DNA from: Agromyces cerinus
GTDB taxonomy: Bacteria; Actinomycetota; Actinomycetes; Actinomycetales; Microbacteriaceae
Direction: 5' to 3'
NCBI RefSeq assembly: GCF_016907835.1
Contig: NZ_JAFBCT010000001.1
Location: 1,302,001 to 1,366,000 of the forward strand
DNA: 64,000 bases
The position numbers and the translations under genes were made by a program. Shown here one piece after another: positions 57,847 through 64,000 of this stretch. The first letter of the stretch is position 1. Each line of letters begins with the position of its first letter. The notes beneath the pieces are model-generated. The model was not told the origin of the DNA. It worked only from the letters and a program-made list of their open reading frames with translations, and searched no databases.

Positions 57847-58683
57847 TCAGTGCCGGTCGAGCACGCCGTCCTCGAGATCGGCGTCGGCGTCGCGCCGTTT
57901 CTGCTTCGGCTTGCGAGCCGCGCGAGCGGCGGCATCCGTCGAACCGGATGTCTCTGCGAGCGCCTTGCGCTCCTGGTTCGCCGCCCAGGCGAGGCCGACG
58001 AAGCCCATGAGGGCGAAGACGTACCACTGCAGCGCGTAGGAGAGGTGCGGGCCCTCGTCGCGTTCGGGGCGTGCGGCGGCCAGTGGCGGCTCGTCGGCGT
58101 CGGCCCCCGTCTGCACGAGCACGCCGTAGGCCGCCGTATAGCTGGGCTCGCCGACCCGCTCGGAGAGCTCCTCGAGGTCGATCGTCGCGAACTCGTCGCC
58201 CGTCGACGTGCGCCCGTCGATGCGCCCCTCGCCGGCCTTCAGGCGCGCCTCGATCTCGACGTTCCCGCTCGGCGGCGACGGCACCTCGCTCGGCCGTCCC
58301 TCGGAGTTCTGTGCGATCCATCCGCGATCGACCATGAACACCGTGCCGTCGTCGAGGCGGAACGGCGTGATCACCTGGAAGCCCGAGCTGCCCTCGAACG
58401 GGCGGTTCCGCACGACGACCTCCTCGTCGGCGAGGTACTCGCCGGACAGCGCGACCACCTGCCAGCGTTGATCGATGCCGAACGCCTCGGGGTCGGGAAG
58501 CGCCTCGGCGACCGGCACGGCCGCCGCGTCGTAGTTGGCGTCGATGCGCGCGACTTCGGCGAGCGCCTCGGTGCGCCGGTTGAACTGCCAGGCGCCGAGC
58601 GCCGAGCAGACGATCGCGAAGACGACGGTGAGCAGCAGGTAGCCCGCCCATCGCCGATGCAACAGGAATCGCCAGTCGTTCAC
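57847..58683 (-). CDS. SURF1-family cytochrome oxidase assembly protein
   Basis: 278-residue membrane protein. An N-terminal helix (RWAGYLLLTVVFAIVCSALGAWQFNRR) and a C-terminal helix (YALQWYVFALMGFVGLAW) flank an external domain with VVVRNRPFEGSSGFQVITPF, the SURF1 pattern. It helps insert heme A into cytochrome c oxidase, linking it to ctaA and ctaB at the other end of the window. GTG 58683 overlaps the previous stop (GTGA). The C-terminus is basic and cytosolic. Confidence 0.92.
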   Translation of the reverse strand: MNDWRFLLHRRWAGYLLLTVVFAIVCSALGAWQFNRRTEALAEVARIDANYDAAAVPVAEALPDPEAFGIDQRWQVVALSGEYLADEEVVVRNRPFEGSSGFQVITPFRLDDGTVFMVDRGWIAQNSEGRPSEVPSPPSGNVEIEARLKAGEGRIDGRTSTGDEFATIDLEELSERVGEPSYTAAYGVLVQTGADADEPPLAAARPERDEGPHLSYALQWYVFALMGFVGLAWAANQERKALAETSGSTDAAARAARKPKQKRRDADADLEDGVLDRH

Positions 58684-58937
58684 TCGTCGTCTCCGTCTGC
58701 GGCGTCGGGCCGCGGCTCGTGGATGTCTGCGAAGGCGGCGACCGCGACCGGGAACGAGCGAGCCTCGAGGAACCCGCGCAGGTAGTCGACGTGCTCGTCG
58801 CACGCGAGCCAGGTCTTGCCGCGGTCGCCGGTGTGGATGCGCGGGTTGCGCCAGTCGATGCGCCACAGCGCGGGTTGCCCGCATTGCGCGCGCGAGCAGG
58901 TGCCGTGGTCGGGCGATGCGCCCAGTCCACCGATCAT
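58680..58937 (-). CDS. 85-residue Cys/His protein coupled to SURF1
   Basis: Small soluble protein, not recognised by name. Cysteines in GTCSRAQCGQPALWRI and the CDEH of TWLACDEHVDYLRGFLE could form a zinc site (C, C, C, H). The C-terminus is acidic. It overlaps both SURF1 and the DUF3099 gene by 4 nt, so the three are made together. Its place suggests a metal-related role in oxidase assembly, but this is inference. Confidence 0.75.
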   Translation of the reverse strand: MIGGLGASPDHGTCSRAQCGQPALWRIDWRNPRIHTGDRGKTWLACDEHVDYLRGFLEARSFPVAVAAFADIHEPRPDAADGDDE

Positions 58938-59308
58938 GCGGCGCCGCGTTCATCGTGGCGAGCGTCGTCGTCGTGCGGTGCCGCGTCGTCGTGGTGCGCC
59001 GGATCGGCGGCACTCGATGAACCGGCCGCAGATGAGGCTGCAGGCGGGGGAGTGCGACGCAGCAGGCCACCGGGGCGAAGCACCGCGCGCTGCCGTCCCG
59101 AGCCCTGCACGTTCGCGATCACCACCGCGAAATACGGGAGGAAGATCGCGCCTGCGGCGAACACGGCGAGCCACCAGCCACGTGCGAAGAGCAGGCCGAT
59201 GACGCAGAGCACGCGGATCGACATCGCGATCGAGTACTTGATCATGCGCGCCCGCCGCTCCGCTTCGGGCGAGGGCGGCAGCGTGGTGATCGACTGCTGC
59301 TGCTTCAT
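58934..59308 (-). CDS. DUF3099 membrane protein
   Basis: 124-residue protein of the DUF3099 type. It has a conserved N-terminal ITTLPPSPEAERRARMIKYS, two hydrophobic helices (about 23-45 and 47-66), and a long His/Asp-rich disordered tail with repeated HDD and HDE. The tail could bind metal. ATG 59308 begins at family homology; TTG 59347 is an alternative. It is the first gene of the operon leading to SURF1 and diverges from fabG. Confidence 0.82.
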   Translation of the reverse strand: MKQQQSITTLPPSPEAERRARMIKYSIAMSIRVLCVIGLLFARGWWLAVFAAGAIFLPYFAVVIANVQGSGRQRAVLRPGGLLRRTPPPAASSAAGSSSAADPAHHDDAAPHDDDARHDERGAA

Positions 59309-59442
59309 GATGGTCGCCGTGGTCCTGCGGCACTCCTCTTGCTTCAAGCCTACGTCTGTCGGCGGGCGACGGATGCCTCGAATACGCGAGCATCTAAGCT
59401 GAAACGGGTCGATCGGCCCGATGCCAGAAGGAGAAGCAACGC

Positions 59443-60153
59443 ATGACGACGAGCCGCACCGTTCTCGTGACCGGTGGCAACCGGGGAATCGGTTTCGCGA
59501 TCGCCCGCGAGTTCATCGCCCAAGGCCACCGCGTGGCCGTGACCGCACGTTCGGGCGAAGGGCCTGAAGGCTCGCTCACCGTTCGGGCCGACGTCACCGA
59601 CGCGGCATCCGTCGATGCGGCCTTCACCGAGATCGAAGCGGCACTCGGCCCGGTCGAGGTCGTCGTCGCGAACGCCGGCATCACGCGGGACATGCTGCTG
59701 CTCCGCATGAGCGAAGACGACTTCACGAGCGTCATCGACACCAACCTGACGGGTGCCTTCCGCGTCGTCAAGCGCGCATCCAAGGGCATGCTGAAGGCCC
59801 GTTTCGGTCGCATCGTGATGATCTCGAGCGTCGTCGGCCTGTACGGCTCGCCCGGTCAGGTCAACTACTCGGCGTCGAAGGCCGGCCTCGTCGGCATGGC
59901 CCGCTCGCTCACCCGCGAGCTCGGCGCGCGCAATATCACCGCCAACGTCGTCGCACCCGGGTTCATCGAGACCGACATGACCGACGAGTTGCCCGAGGCC
60001 CAGCAGGCCGAGTACAAGAAGAACATTCCGCTCGGTCGCTTCGCATCGCCCGACGAGGTCGCGAAGGTCGTGGCCTGGCTCGCGGGCGACGACGCGGGCT
60101 ACATCTCGGGCGCCGTCATCCCCGTCGACGGCGGACTCGGCATGGGGCACTAG
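59443..60153 (+). CDS. fabG: 3-oxoacyl-ACP reductase (FabG/MabA-like)
   Basis: 236-residue short-chain dehydrogenase. The NADPH loop is VTGGNRGIG (9-17), NAG is in VVVANAGITRD, and the catalytic Ser, Tyr and Lys are in ISSVVG and the YSASK motif. The C-terminus VIPVDGGLGMGH is typical of FabG/MabA. It reduces beta-ketoacyl-ACP in fatty-acid synthesis. AGAAGGAGAAGCAACGC gives a strong ribosome site; TAAGCT at 59395-59400 is a -10 candidate. An enoyl reductase (inhA-like) does not follow. Confidence 0.93.
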   Translation: MTTSRTVLVTGGNRGIGFAIAREFIAQGHRVAVTARSGEGPEGSLTVRADVTDAASVDAAFTEIEAALGPVEVVVANAGITRDMLLLRMSEDDFTSVIDTNLTGAFRVVKRASKGMLKARFGRIVMISSVVGLYGSPGQVNYSASKAGLVGMARSLTRELGARNITANVVAPGFIETDMTDELPEAQQAEYKKNIPLGRFASPDEVAKVVAWLAGDDAGYISGAVIPVDGGLGMGH

Positions 60154-60167
60154 TGTCGTACGCCTGA

Positions 60168-60201
60168 ATGGGCGACCGGTCATCGCGAACCGGCCGCCCA
60201 T
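60168..60201. terminator. terminator between fabG and GH76 gene
   Basis: ATGGGCGACCGGT (60168-60180) pairs over 13 bp, with one mismatch, to 60189-60201 across an 8-nt loop. It lies 14 bp after the fabG stop, between convergent genes. Confidence 0.7.
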
Positions 60202-60209
60202 CCCGTCCG

Positions 60210-61349
60210 TCAGAGCGCGGCGACCATCAGCGAGGTCCCGGAGTCCTGCCGGCCGATATCGGCACGATCGAACGGTCCGCCCCACAACAGACCGAACTGG
60301 TTCGCAGCATTCCGGTCGACGGAGTAGGCGAGCTCGGCCTGGTTCTTCAGCCACTTCTTGTACGGATGGCCCGGCAACACGTCGTCCAGTTCTGCGAGGT
60401 TTCGCGCGAAGATCCCCTTGAACGCCGACTGGTCCGTGTTGCACCGGGTCGGTTCGCACGGCTCCGTCAACACGCCTCCCGGCGCCAACGTGGGGCTCGA
60501 GAGCGTGGCATCTGCGATCGCCCTCGCCTCGGTGAGCAGACTTCGGTCACCCGTCGCCTCAGCGAGCTCGACCAGGCCGCCGATGAGCGAGCCCTGGTTG
60601 TAGGTCCAGGTCGTCCCGCCGTTGCTCGTGCAGTCGTCTCGGAGCCCATCGTTGACCAGGTGGTCCGAATTGATCATGCCGCTCGCCTTGAACCACTCCC
60701 ATTCCTCGAGCGCACGGGAGAGGTAGAAGGTGTCCCCGGGGATGGCGTTGTGGAGTGAAGCCGTCAACTTGAGGTACAGCGAGTTGCTGATGGCGTTCTT
60801 GTAGCTGTTCGACGGGATGTCCCAGACGATCCCGCCACCGCAACGGTCGTCCCAGTAGTCGCGCATGTAGGCCTCATCGAGCTTGGCGATGTCGAGGTAC
60901 TCGGTCTTCCCCGTGAGTTCGTACAGGCGCACCATCGCCAACGCGTACCATCCCGTGTCGTCGGTGGAGTCGGTCCGGAACTCACCTCCGCCCTGCGGCC
61001 ACCAGTCCTGCGGAGCTCGCAGCATCGTCACGGCCTCTTCGACCAGAGGAAGGTAGGACGTGTCGTTCGCTCGCTGCTCGAAGTCCAGCACCACCTGCAG
61101 CGAGTTTCCGGTCTGCCACCAAGAGGGGCCCGGATCGAACCGTCCGTTCTCCGGGTTGTAGAAGTCCACCAGCGCAGCCACCGCCGCCGCGGCGTGATGA
61201 CGAGAGCTCTCAGACTGGGTTTGCACCTGCGGGGGCATGTGCGCGCCATCTGGCGGTGCCGCCTGCGCCGATATCGTCGTCGTTCCGATCATCAACGCGC
61301 CCGCAGCTGCGCCGATGATCACCTTCCACGTGCTCTGCATTTGCCGCAT
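60210..61349 (-). CDS. secreted glycoside hydrolase family 76 (alpha-1,6-mannanase type)
   Basis: 379-residue exported enzyme with a signal peptide ending ISAQA (about residue 30). The (alpha/alpha)6 domain has the two catalytic aspartates in TDDTGWYALAM (D130 and D131) and GGGIVWDI further on. GH76 enzymes cleave alpha-1,6-mannan of yeast or of mycobacterial-type glycans. It has no transporter or regulator next to it. AAAGGAG lies 12 bases before ATG 61349, a rather long gap; ATG 61340 is a possible alternative. The gene and upstream DNA look slightly poorer in GC than the neighbours. Confidence 0.87.
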   Translation of the reverse strand: MRQMQSTWKVIIGAAAGALMIGTTTISAQAAPPDGAHMPPQVQTQSESSRHHAAAAVAALVDFYNPENGRFDPGPSWWQTGNSLQVVLDFEQRANDTSYLPLVEEAVTMLRAPQDWWPQGGGEFRTDSTDDTGWYALAMVRLYELTGKTEYLDIAKLDEAYMRDYWDDRCGGGIVWDIPSNSYKNAISNSLYLKLTASLHNAIPGDTFYLSRALEEWEWFKASGMINSDHLVNDGLRDDCTSNGGTTWTYNQGSLIGGLVELAEATGDRSLLTEARAIADATLSSPTLAPGGVLTEPCEPTRCNTDQSAFKGIFARNLAELDDVLPGHPYKKWLKNQAELAYSVDRNAANQFGLLWGGPFDRADIGRQDSGTSLMVAAL

Positions 61350-61516
61350 ATCTTCGTCTCGCTCCTTTGCTAGACAACTATGTGCGGACAAGAATACATG
61401 GGCCGGTTCCTCACGAGTCAAGCCCGCCGACAACCCGCTGTTCGCGGAGAAGGTCCTGTTCGCGGCGTCCGACACGTTCGTCGGCTCGCACCGAACCACT
61501 CAACGCTCCGGCGCGG

Positions 61517-61894
61517 TCAGAACGCGCTGCCGAGCCAGAGCCCGAGTCCGGCGGCCGTGAGCGAGAACACGAGCATCAGCACCCCGCTGACGAACGACGC
61601 GGCGAATCGCCGCTGTCGGATGAGCTGCACCGTCTCGTAGCTCGCGGTGCTGAAGGTCGTGTAACCGCCGAGGAACCCGGTGCCGAGCACGAGGGCGAGC
61701 TCGGGGGACAGCAGGTTCGAGAGCGTTGCGCCGATGATGATGCCGAGCGCGAAGGAACCCGACACGTTGATGAGCGTCGTCGCCCAAGGGAACGCGGTGC
61801 GAACCCGTGATCGGATGAGACCGTCGAGCACGAAGCGCACGCCGGCACCGAGTCCGCCCGCGACGACGATCAGGAGGAAGAGCGGAAGCGTCAT
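61517..61894 (-). CDS. crcB: fluoride channel subunit FluC/CrcB (copy 1)
   Basis: 125-residue four-helix protein. It shows the family motifs GLGAGVRFVLD, the polar NVSGSFALG (N43) and GFLGGYTTFSTASYE, where the phenylalanine lines the fluoride path. CrcB channels export fluoride and are dual-topology dimers. It overlaps the second crcB by 4 nt (ATGA), which suggests that the two form a heterodimer of opposite topology. Last gene of usp-crcB-crcB. Confidence 0.93.
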   Translation of the reverse strand: MTLPLFLLIVVAGGLGAGVRFVLDGLIRSRVRTAFPWATTLINVSGSFALGIIIGATLSNLLSPELALVLGTGFLGGYTTFSTASYETVQLIRQRRFAASFVSGVLMLVFSLTAAGLGLWLGSAF

Positions 61895-62337
61895 GCGGAT
61901 TCACCGACCCGACCGGGGCGCCGGCGTCCGCCGAGTCCGATTCCGACGACGATCCCGGCCCAGGTGGCGAGCCCGCCGACCAGCAGGGTGCCGAGCGCGT
62001 AGAGCATGGCCGCGCCGACCCCGCCGTTCACCGCGAGCACGACGGTGTCGTTGGCGAGTGCGCTGTACGTGGTGAACCCGCCGCAGAAGCCCGTGCCGAT
62101 GAGGAGGCGGAGCTGCGCGGCCGACGCGTCCGCCGGGCCCCGGTGCGCGAGCATGGAGTACAGGCCGCCGAGCACGAACGCACCGACGATGTTGACGAGC
62201 GCGATGGCGATCGGCACTCCGGCGATCGTGGGGATCGCCAAGGCGAGCCCGGCGCGGGCTGCGGACCCGGCCATGCCTCCTGCGACGACGAGCGCGATGG
62301 CACTCCACCGGAGGTGGGGCGGCCGTGCATCCGTCAC
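61891..62337 (-). CDS. crcB: fluoride channel subunit FluC/CrcB (copy 2)
   Basis: 148-residue CrcB homologue with four helices. Motifs: GMAGSAARAGLALA, LVNIVGAFVLGG (N49) and GFCGGFTTYSALAND, where Tyr replaces the Phe of the other copy. It has a basic C-terminal tail. GTG 62337 overlaps the usp stop (GTGA), and the stop overlaps copy 1. No fluoride riboswitch was recognised upstream of the operon. Confidence 0.93.
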   Translation of the reverse strand: MTDARPPHLRWSAIALVVAGGMAGSAARAGLALAIPTIAGVPIAIALVNIVGAFVLGGLYSMLAHRGPADASAAQLRLLIGTGFCGGFTTYSALANDTVVLAVNGGVGAAMLYALGTLLVGGLATWAGIVVGIGLGGRRRPGRVGESA

Positions 62338-62855
62338 GAGTCGGATCCGCGGCGGGGCTCGGACGATGCGCGCTGCGATGCGGGAACGATGACGATCGGT
62401 CGCAGTTGCCGGTGCGCCAGTTGCGCGCCGACCGAACGACTGAAGAACTCGCGCATACTCCCGCCGAGCGAGTGTTCGTGTGCGCCCACGACGATCATGA
62501 CGGCATCGAGCGTCTCGGCGAGGTGCCCGAGTGCCTCGGCGACATCGCCGGCGAGCGCGAGCGTGCGCCAGGGCACGGCGGTCGTCGCGAGGCGGTCTCG
62601 CAGCGCACGGGCGAGCGTCTCGTCGAACACCGTCTCACGGTCGTCGGCGAAGTCGGGATCGAGCGAGGCGCTCTCGACCGATCCGTCGGCGGCCTCCTCG
62701 ACCGGATAGCGAGCGGGGTTGACGTATGCGCAGACCAGCTCGGTTCCGAACCGACTCGCGAAGAGGGCGGCCTGCTGCACCACCTGGGCGGGCTGACCGG
62801 GCACCACGCCGACGATCACCGGCTGCGCCGAGCGCGCACCCTCGACCTCAGCCAT
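62334..62855 (-). CDS. universal stress protein (UspA family)
   Basis: 173-residue UspA-fold protein. It starts with PVIVGVVPGQPAQVVQQAALFA and ends with VVGAHEHSLGGSMREFFSRS, the ATP-binding G-2X-G-9X-G region in slightly altered form. It is probably a nucleotide-binding stress protein in the cytosol. ATG 62855 has TAGCAT exactly six bases upstream and no ribosome site, so the operon is likely leaderless. It leads two coupled crcB genes. Confidence 0.9.
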   Translation of the reverse strand: MAEVEGARSAQPVIVGVVPGQPAQVVQQAALFASRFGTELVCAYVNPARYPVEEAADGSVESASLDPDFADDRETVFDETLARALRDRLATTAVPWRTLALAGDVAEALGHLAETLDAVMIVVGAHEHSLGGSMREFFSRSVGAQLAHRQLRPIVIVPASQRASSEPRRGSDS

Positions 62856-62909
62856 GCCGCGATGCTACGCCGCGGCGCGCACAGGGGTCAACGAGCGACA
62901 CTCGGCGGT

Positions 62910-63572
62910 TCACCCACGAATTCCGAGCGCAGCGAGCACCGGTGAGAGGTCGGGGAGATCGATCGCGACGTCGGCCTGCGCTCGCACGATCGGCTTCGCG
63001 CAGAAGGCGACGCCGAGCGCGGCTCGGTCGAGCATCTGCAGGTCGTTCGCGCCGTCACCGACCGCGACGGTGCGTCGGATCGGGATGTCGCTGACAGCCG
63101 CCCACTCGGCGAGCGCCGTCGCCTTCGCGGCGGCGTCGATGATCGGGCCGTCGACGCGACCGGTGAGCCGGCCGCCCGCGATCTCGAGGCGGTTCGCCCG
63201 GCAGAAGTCGAGCCCGAGACGCTCGGCGAGCGGGTCGAGCAACTCGTGGAACCCGCCGGAGACGACGCCGATGCGTCCGCCGGCCGCGTGCACGCCGTCG
63301 ATGAGCTGCCGCACACCTGGGGTGGGGGTCATCCGCTCGCGTGCGGCGGCGAGCACCGAGACGTCGAGGCCGGCGAGGGTCGCGACCCGCTCGCGCAGGC
63401 TCTCGGCGAAGTCGAGCTCGCCGCGCATGGCCCGCTCGGTGACGGCGGCGACGTGTTCGAGGGTGCCTGCGGCCTCGGCCAGCAGTTCGATCGCCTCCTC
63501 GCGGATGAGGGTCGAGTCGGCGTCGAGCACGACGAGGGGGCCGCTCGCGCGGCCGATGGTGCCGGCGCTCAC
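62910..63572 (-). CDS. serB: phosphoserine phosphatase
   Basis: 220-residue HAD-family phosphatase, the last step of serine synthesis. Motif I is LDADSTLI (nucleophile D17), motif II is in VVSGGF and motif III is VGDGANDLQML. It lacks the N-terminal ACT domains of the longer mycobacterial SerB2. GTG 63572 overlaps the glgC stop by 4 nt, so it is translationally coupled to glgC. Confidence 0.92.
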   Translation of the reverse strand: MSAGTIGRASGPLVVLDADSTLIREEAIELLAEAAGTLEHVAAVTERAMRGELDFAESLRERVATLAGLDVSVLAAARERMTPTPGVRQLIDGVHAAGGRIGVVSGGFHELLDPLAERLGLDFCRANRLEIAGGRLTGRVDGPIIDAAAKATALAEWAAVSDIPIRRTVAVGDGANDLQMLDRAALGVAFCAKPIVRAQADVAIDLPDLSPVLAALGIRG

Positions 63573-64000
63573 GCGGTGGCCCGGACGCGCGAGCCCTTGC
63601 CCACGACGGTGATTCCGCTGTCGGTCACGATGAACCCCCTGGCGACGTCTTCGGCCCGGTCGACGCCGATGCGCGCGCCCGCCTCGACGATGACCTCCTT
63701 GTCGAGGATCGCCCGTTGCACGGTCGCTCGGGCGTCGATGCGCGCCCGGTCGAAGAGGATCGAGTCGGAGACGTGCGCGCCGGAGCCGACCTTCGCCCAC
63801 GGCCCGATGACGCTGCGTTCGACGTGGGCACCCGAGATCACGGAGCCGAGCGAGACGATCGAGTCGATGACCGTGCCGAGGGTGCCTCGGGCGTCGCGGG
63901 TGAACTTCGCCGGCGGCGAGTTCAGCTGCTGGCTGAAGATGGGCCACTCCCGGTTGTAGAGGTTGAAGACGGGCAGCACCGAGATGAGGTCTTGATGCGC
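63569..64000 (-). CDS. glgC: glucose-1-phosphate adenylyltransferase, 5' end beyond window
   Basis: The 143 visible C-terminal residues hold DLISVLPVFNLYNREWPI and the left-handed beta-helix (SIVSLGSVISGAHVERSVIG, then RATVQRAILDKEVIV) of ADP-glucose pyrophosphorylase, which starts glycogen synthesis. The N-terminal nucleotidyl-transferase domain lies beyond the right edge. It runs into serB with a 4-nt overlap. Confidence 0.93.
   Translation of the reverse strand, partial: AHQDLISVLPVFNLYNREWPIFSQQLNSPPAKFTRDARGTLGTVIDSIVSLGSVISGAHVERSVIGPWAKVGSGAHVSDSILFDRARIDARATVQRAILDKEVIVEAGARIGVDRAEDVARGFIVTDSGITVVGKGSRVRATA

Noticed and set aside
62856..62909. Fluoride riboswitch upstream of usp-crcB-crcB
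   Set aside because: The 54-bp gap is too short and shows no crcB-motif consensus.

Overview
The window is a 64-kb piece of a high-GC actinobacterial chromosome (roughly 70% GC by eye). Gene order and protein character point to Microbacteriaceae, most likely Agromyces or a close relative: ctaB beside tkt-tal, a T-box ahead of a long type-2 ileS, ileS-folC-DUF4233-ndk-VKOR-rne-rplU-rpmA-obg-proB-proA-nadD-rsfS in one block, a bkd cluster with an Lrp regulator, and many GTG starts and 4-nt ATGA/GTGA overlaps. It is almost entirely core genome. I see no phage, insertion sequence, integrase, CRISPR array or obvious defence island.

Layout. 1-5.3 kb: transaldolase (cut by the left edge) and transketolase on the minus strand, then heme O synthase (ctaB) and heme A synthase (ctaA) facing each other. 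5.5-9.7 kb: iron-sulfur assembly operon sufB-sufD-Rieske-sufC-sufT, without sufS or sufU. 9.7-16 kb: M3 oligopeptidase, a methyltransferase, a GNAT protein with a small partner, and valS. 16-21.8 kb: a peptide/nickel-type ABC importer operon with a fused double ATPase, facing a GntR regulator across an inverted-repeat operator. 21.8-38.9 kb: the large housekeeping block, ending at tRNA-Ala(GGC) and a strong terminator. 39-46.8 kb: a looser set of single genes (two deazaflavin-type oxidoreductases, an ArfB-like rescue factor, a MATE exporter, a tyrosine phosphatase, a deaminase, a glutathione-peroxidase-family enzyme). 46.8-51.8 kb: a branched-chain 2-oxoacid dehydrogenase operon (E1a, E1b, E2) behind an AsnC/Lrp regulator and an MpaB-like gene. 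51.8-57.8 kb: secreted cell-wall enzymes, YceI and an ABC-F protein. 57.8-64 kb: SURF1 with two small companions, fabG, a secreted GH76 enzyme, a usp-crcB-crcB fluoride operon, serB and the 3' end of glgC.

How the genes work together. ctaA, ctaB and SURF1 serve cytochrome oxidase assembly. The suf genes build Fe-S clusters. valS, ileS, rplU, rpmA, obg, rsfS, arfB and tRNA-Ala serve translation. proB-proA make proline, nadD makes NAD, folC charges folates, and tkt-tal run the pentose phosphate pathway.

The most unusual signals are not new gene families. They are (1) a non-palindromic octamer, GGCATCCG/CGGATGCC, seen about 40 times by eye, several-fold above a simple expectation and also present in non-coding DNA; (2) a repeated leaderless-promoter layout, with a -10 hexamer 6-7 nt before the start codon, at a dozen or so genes; (3) a probable one-base homopolymer frameshift at the start of bkd E1-beta; (4) a six-codon tandem duplication that includes the stop codon; and (5) structured leaders ahead of ileS, rplU and rne. 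All coordinates and counts were read by eye.
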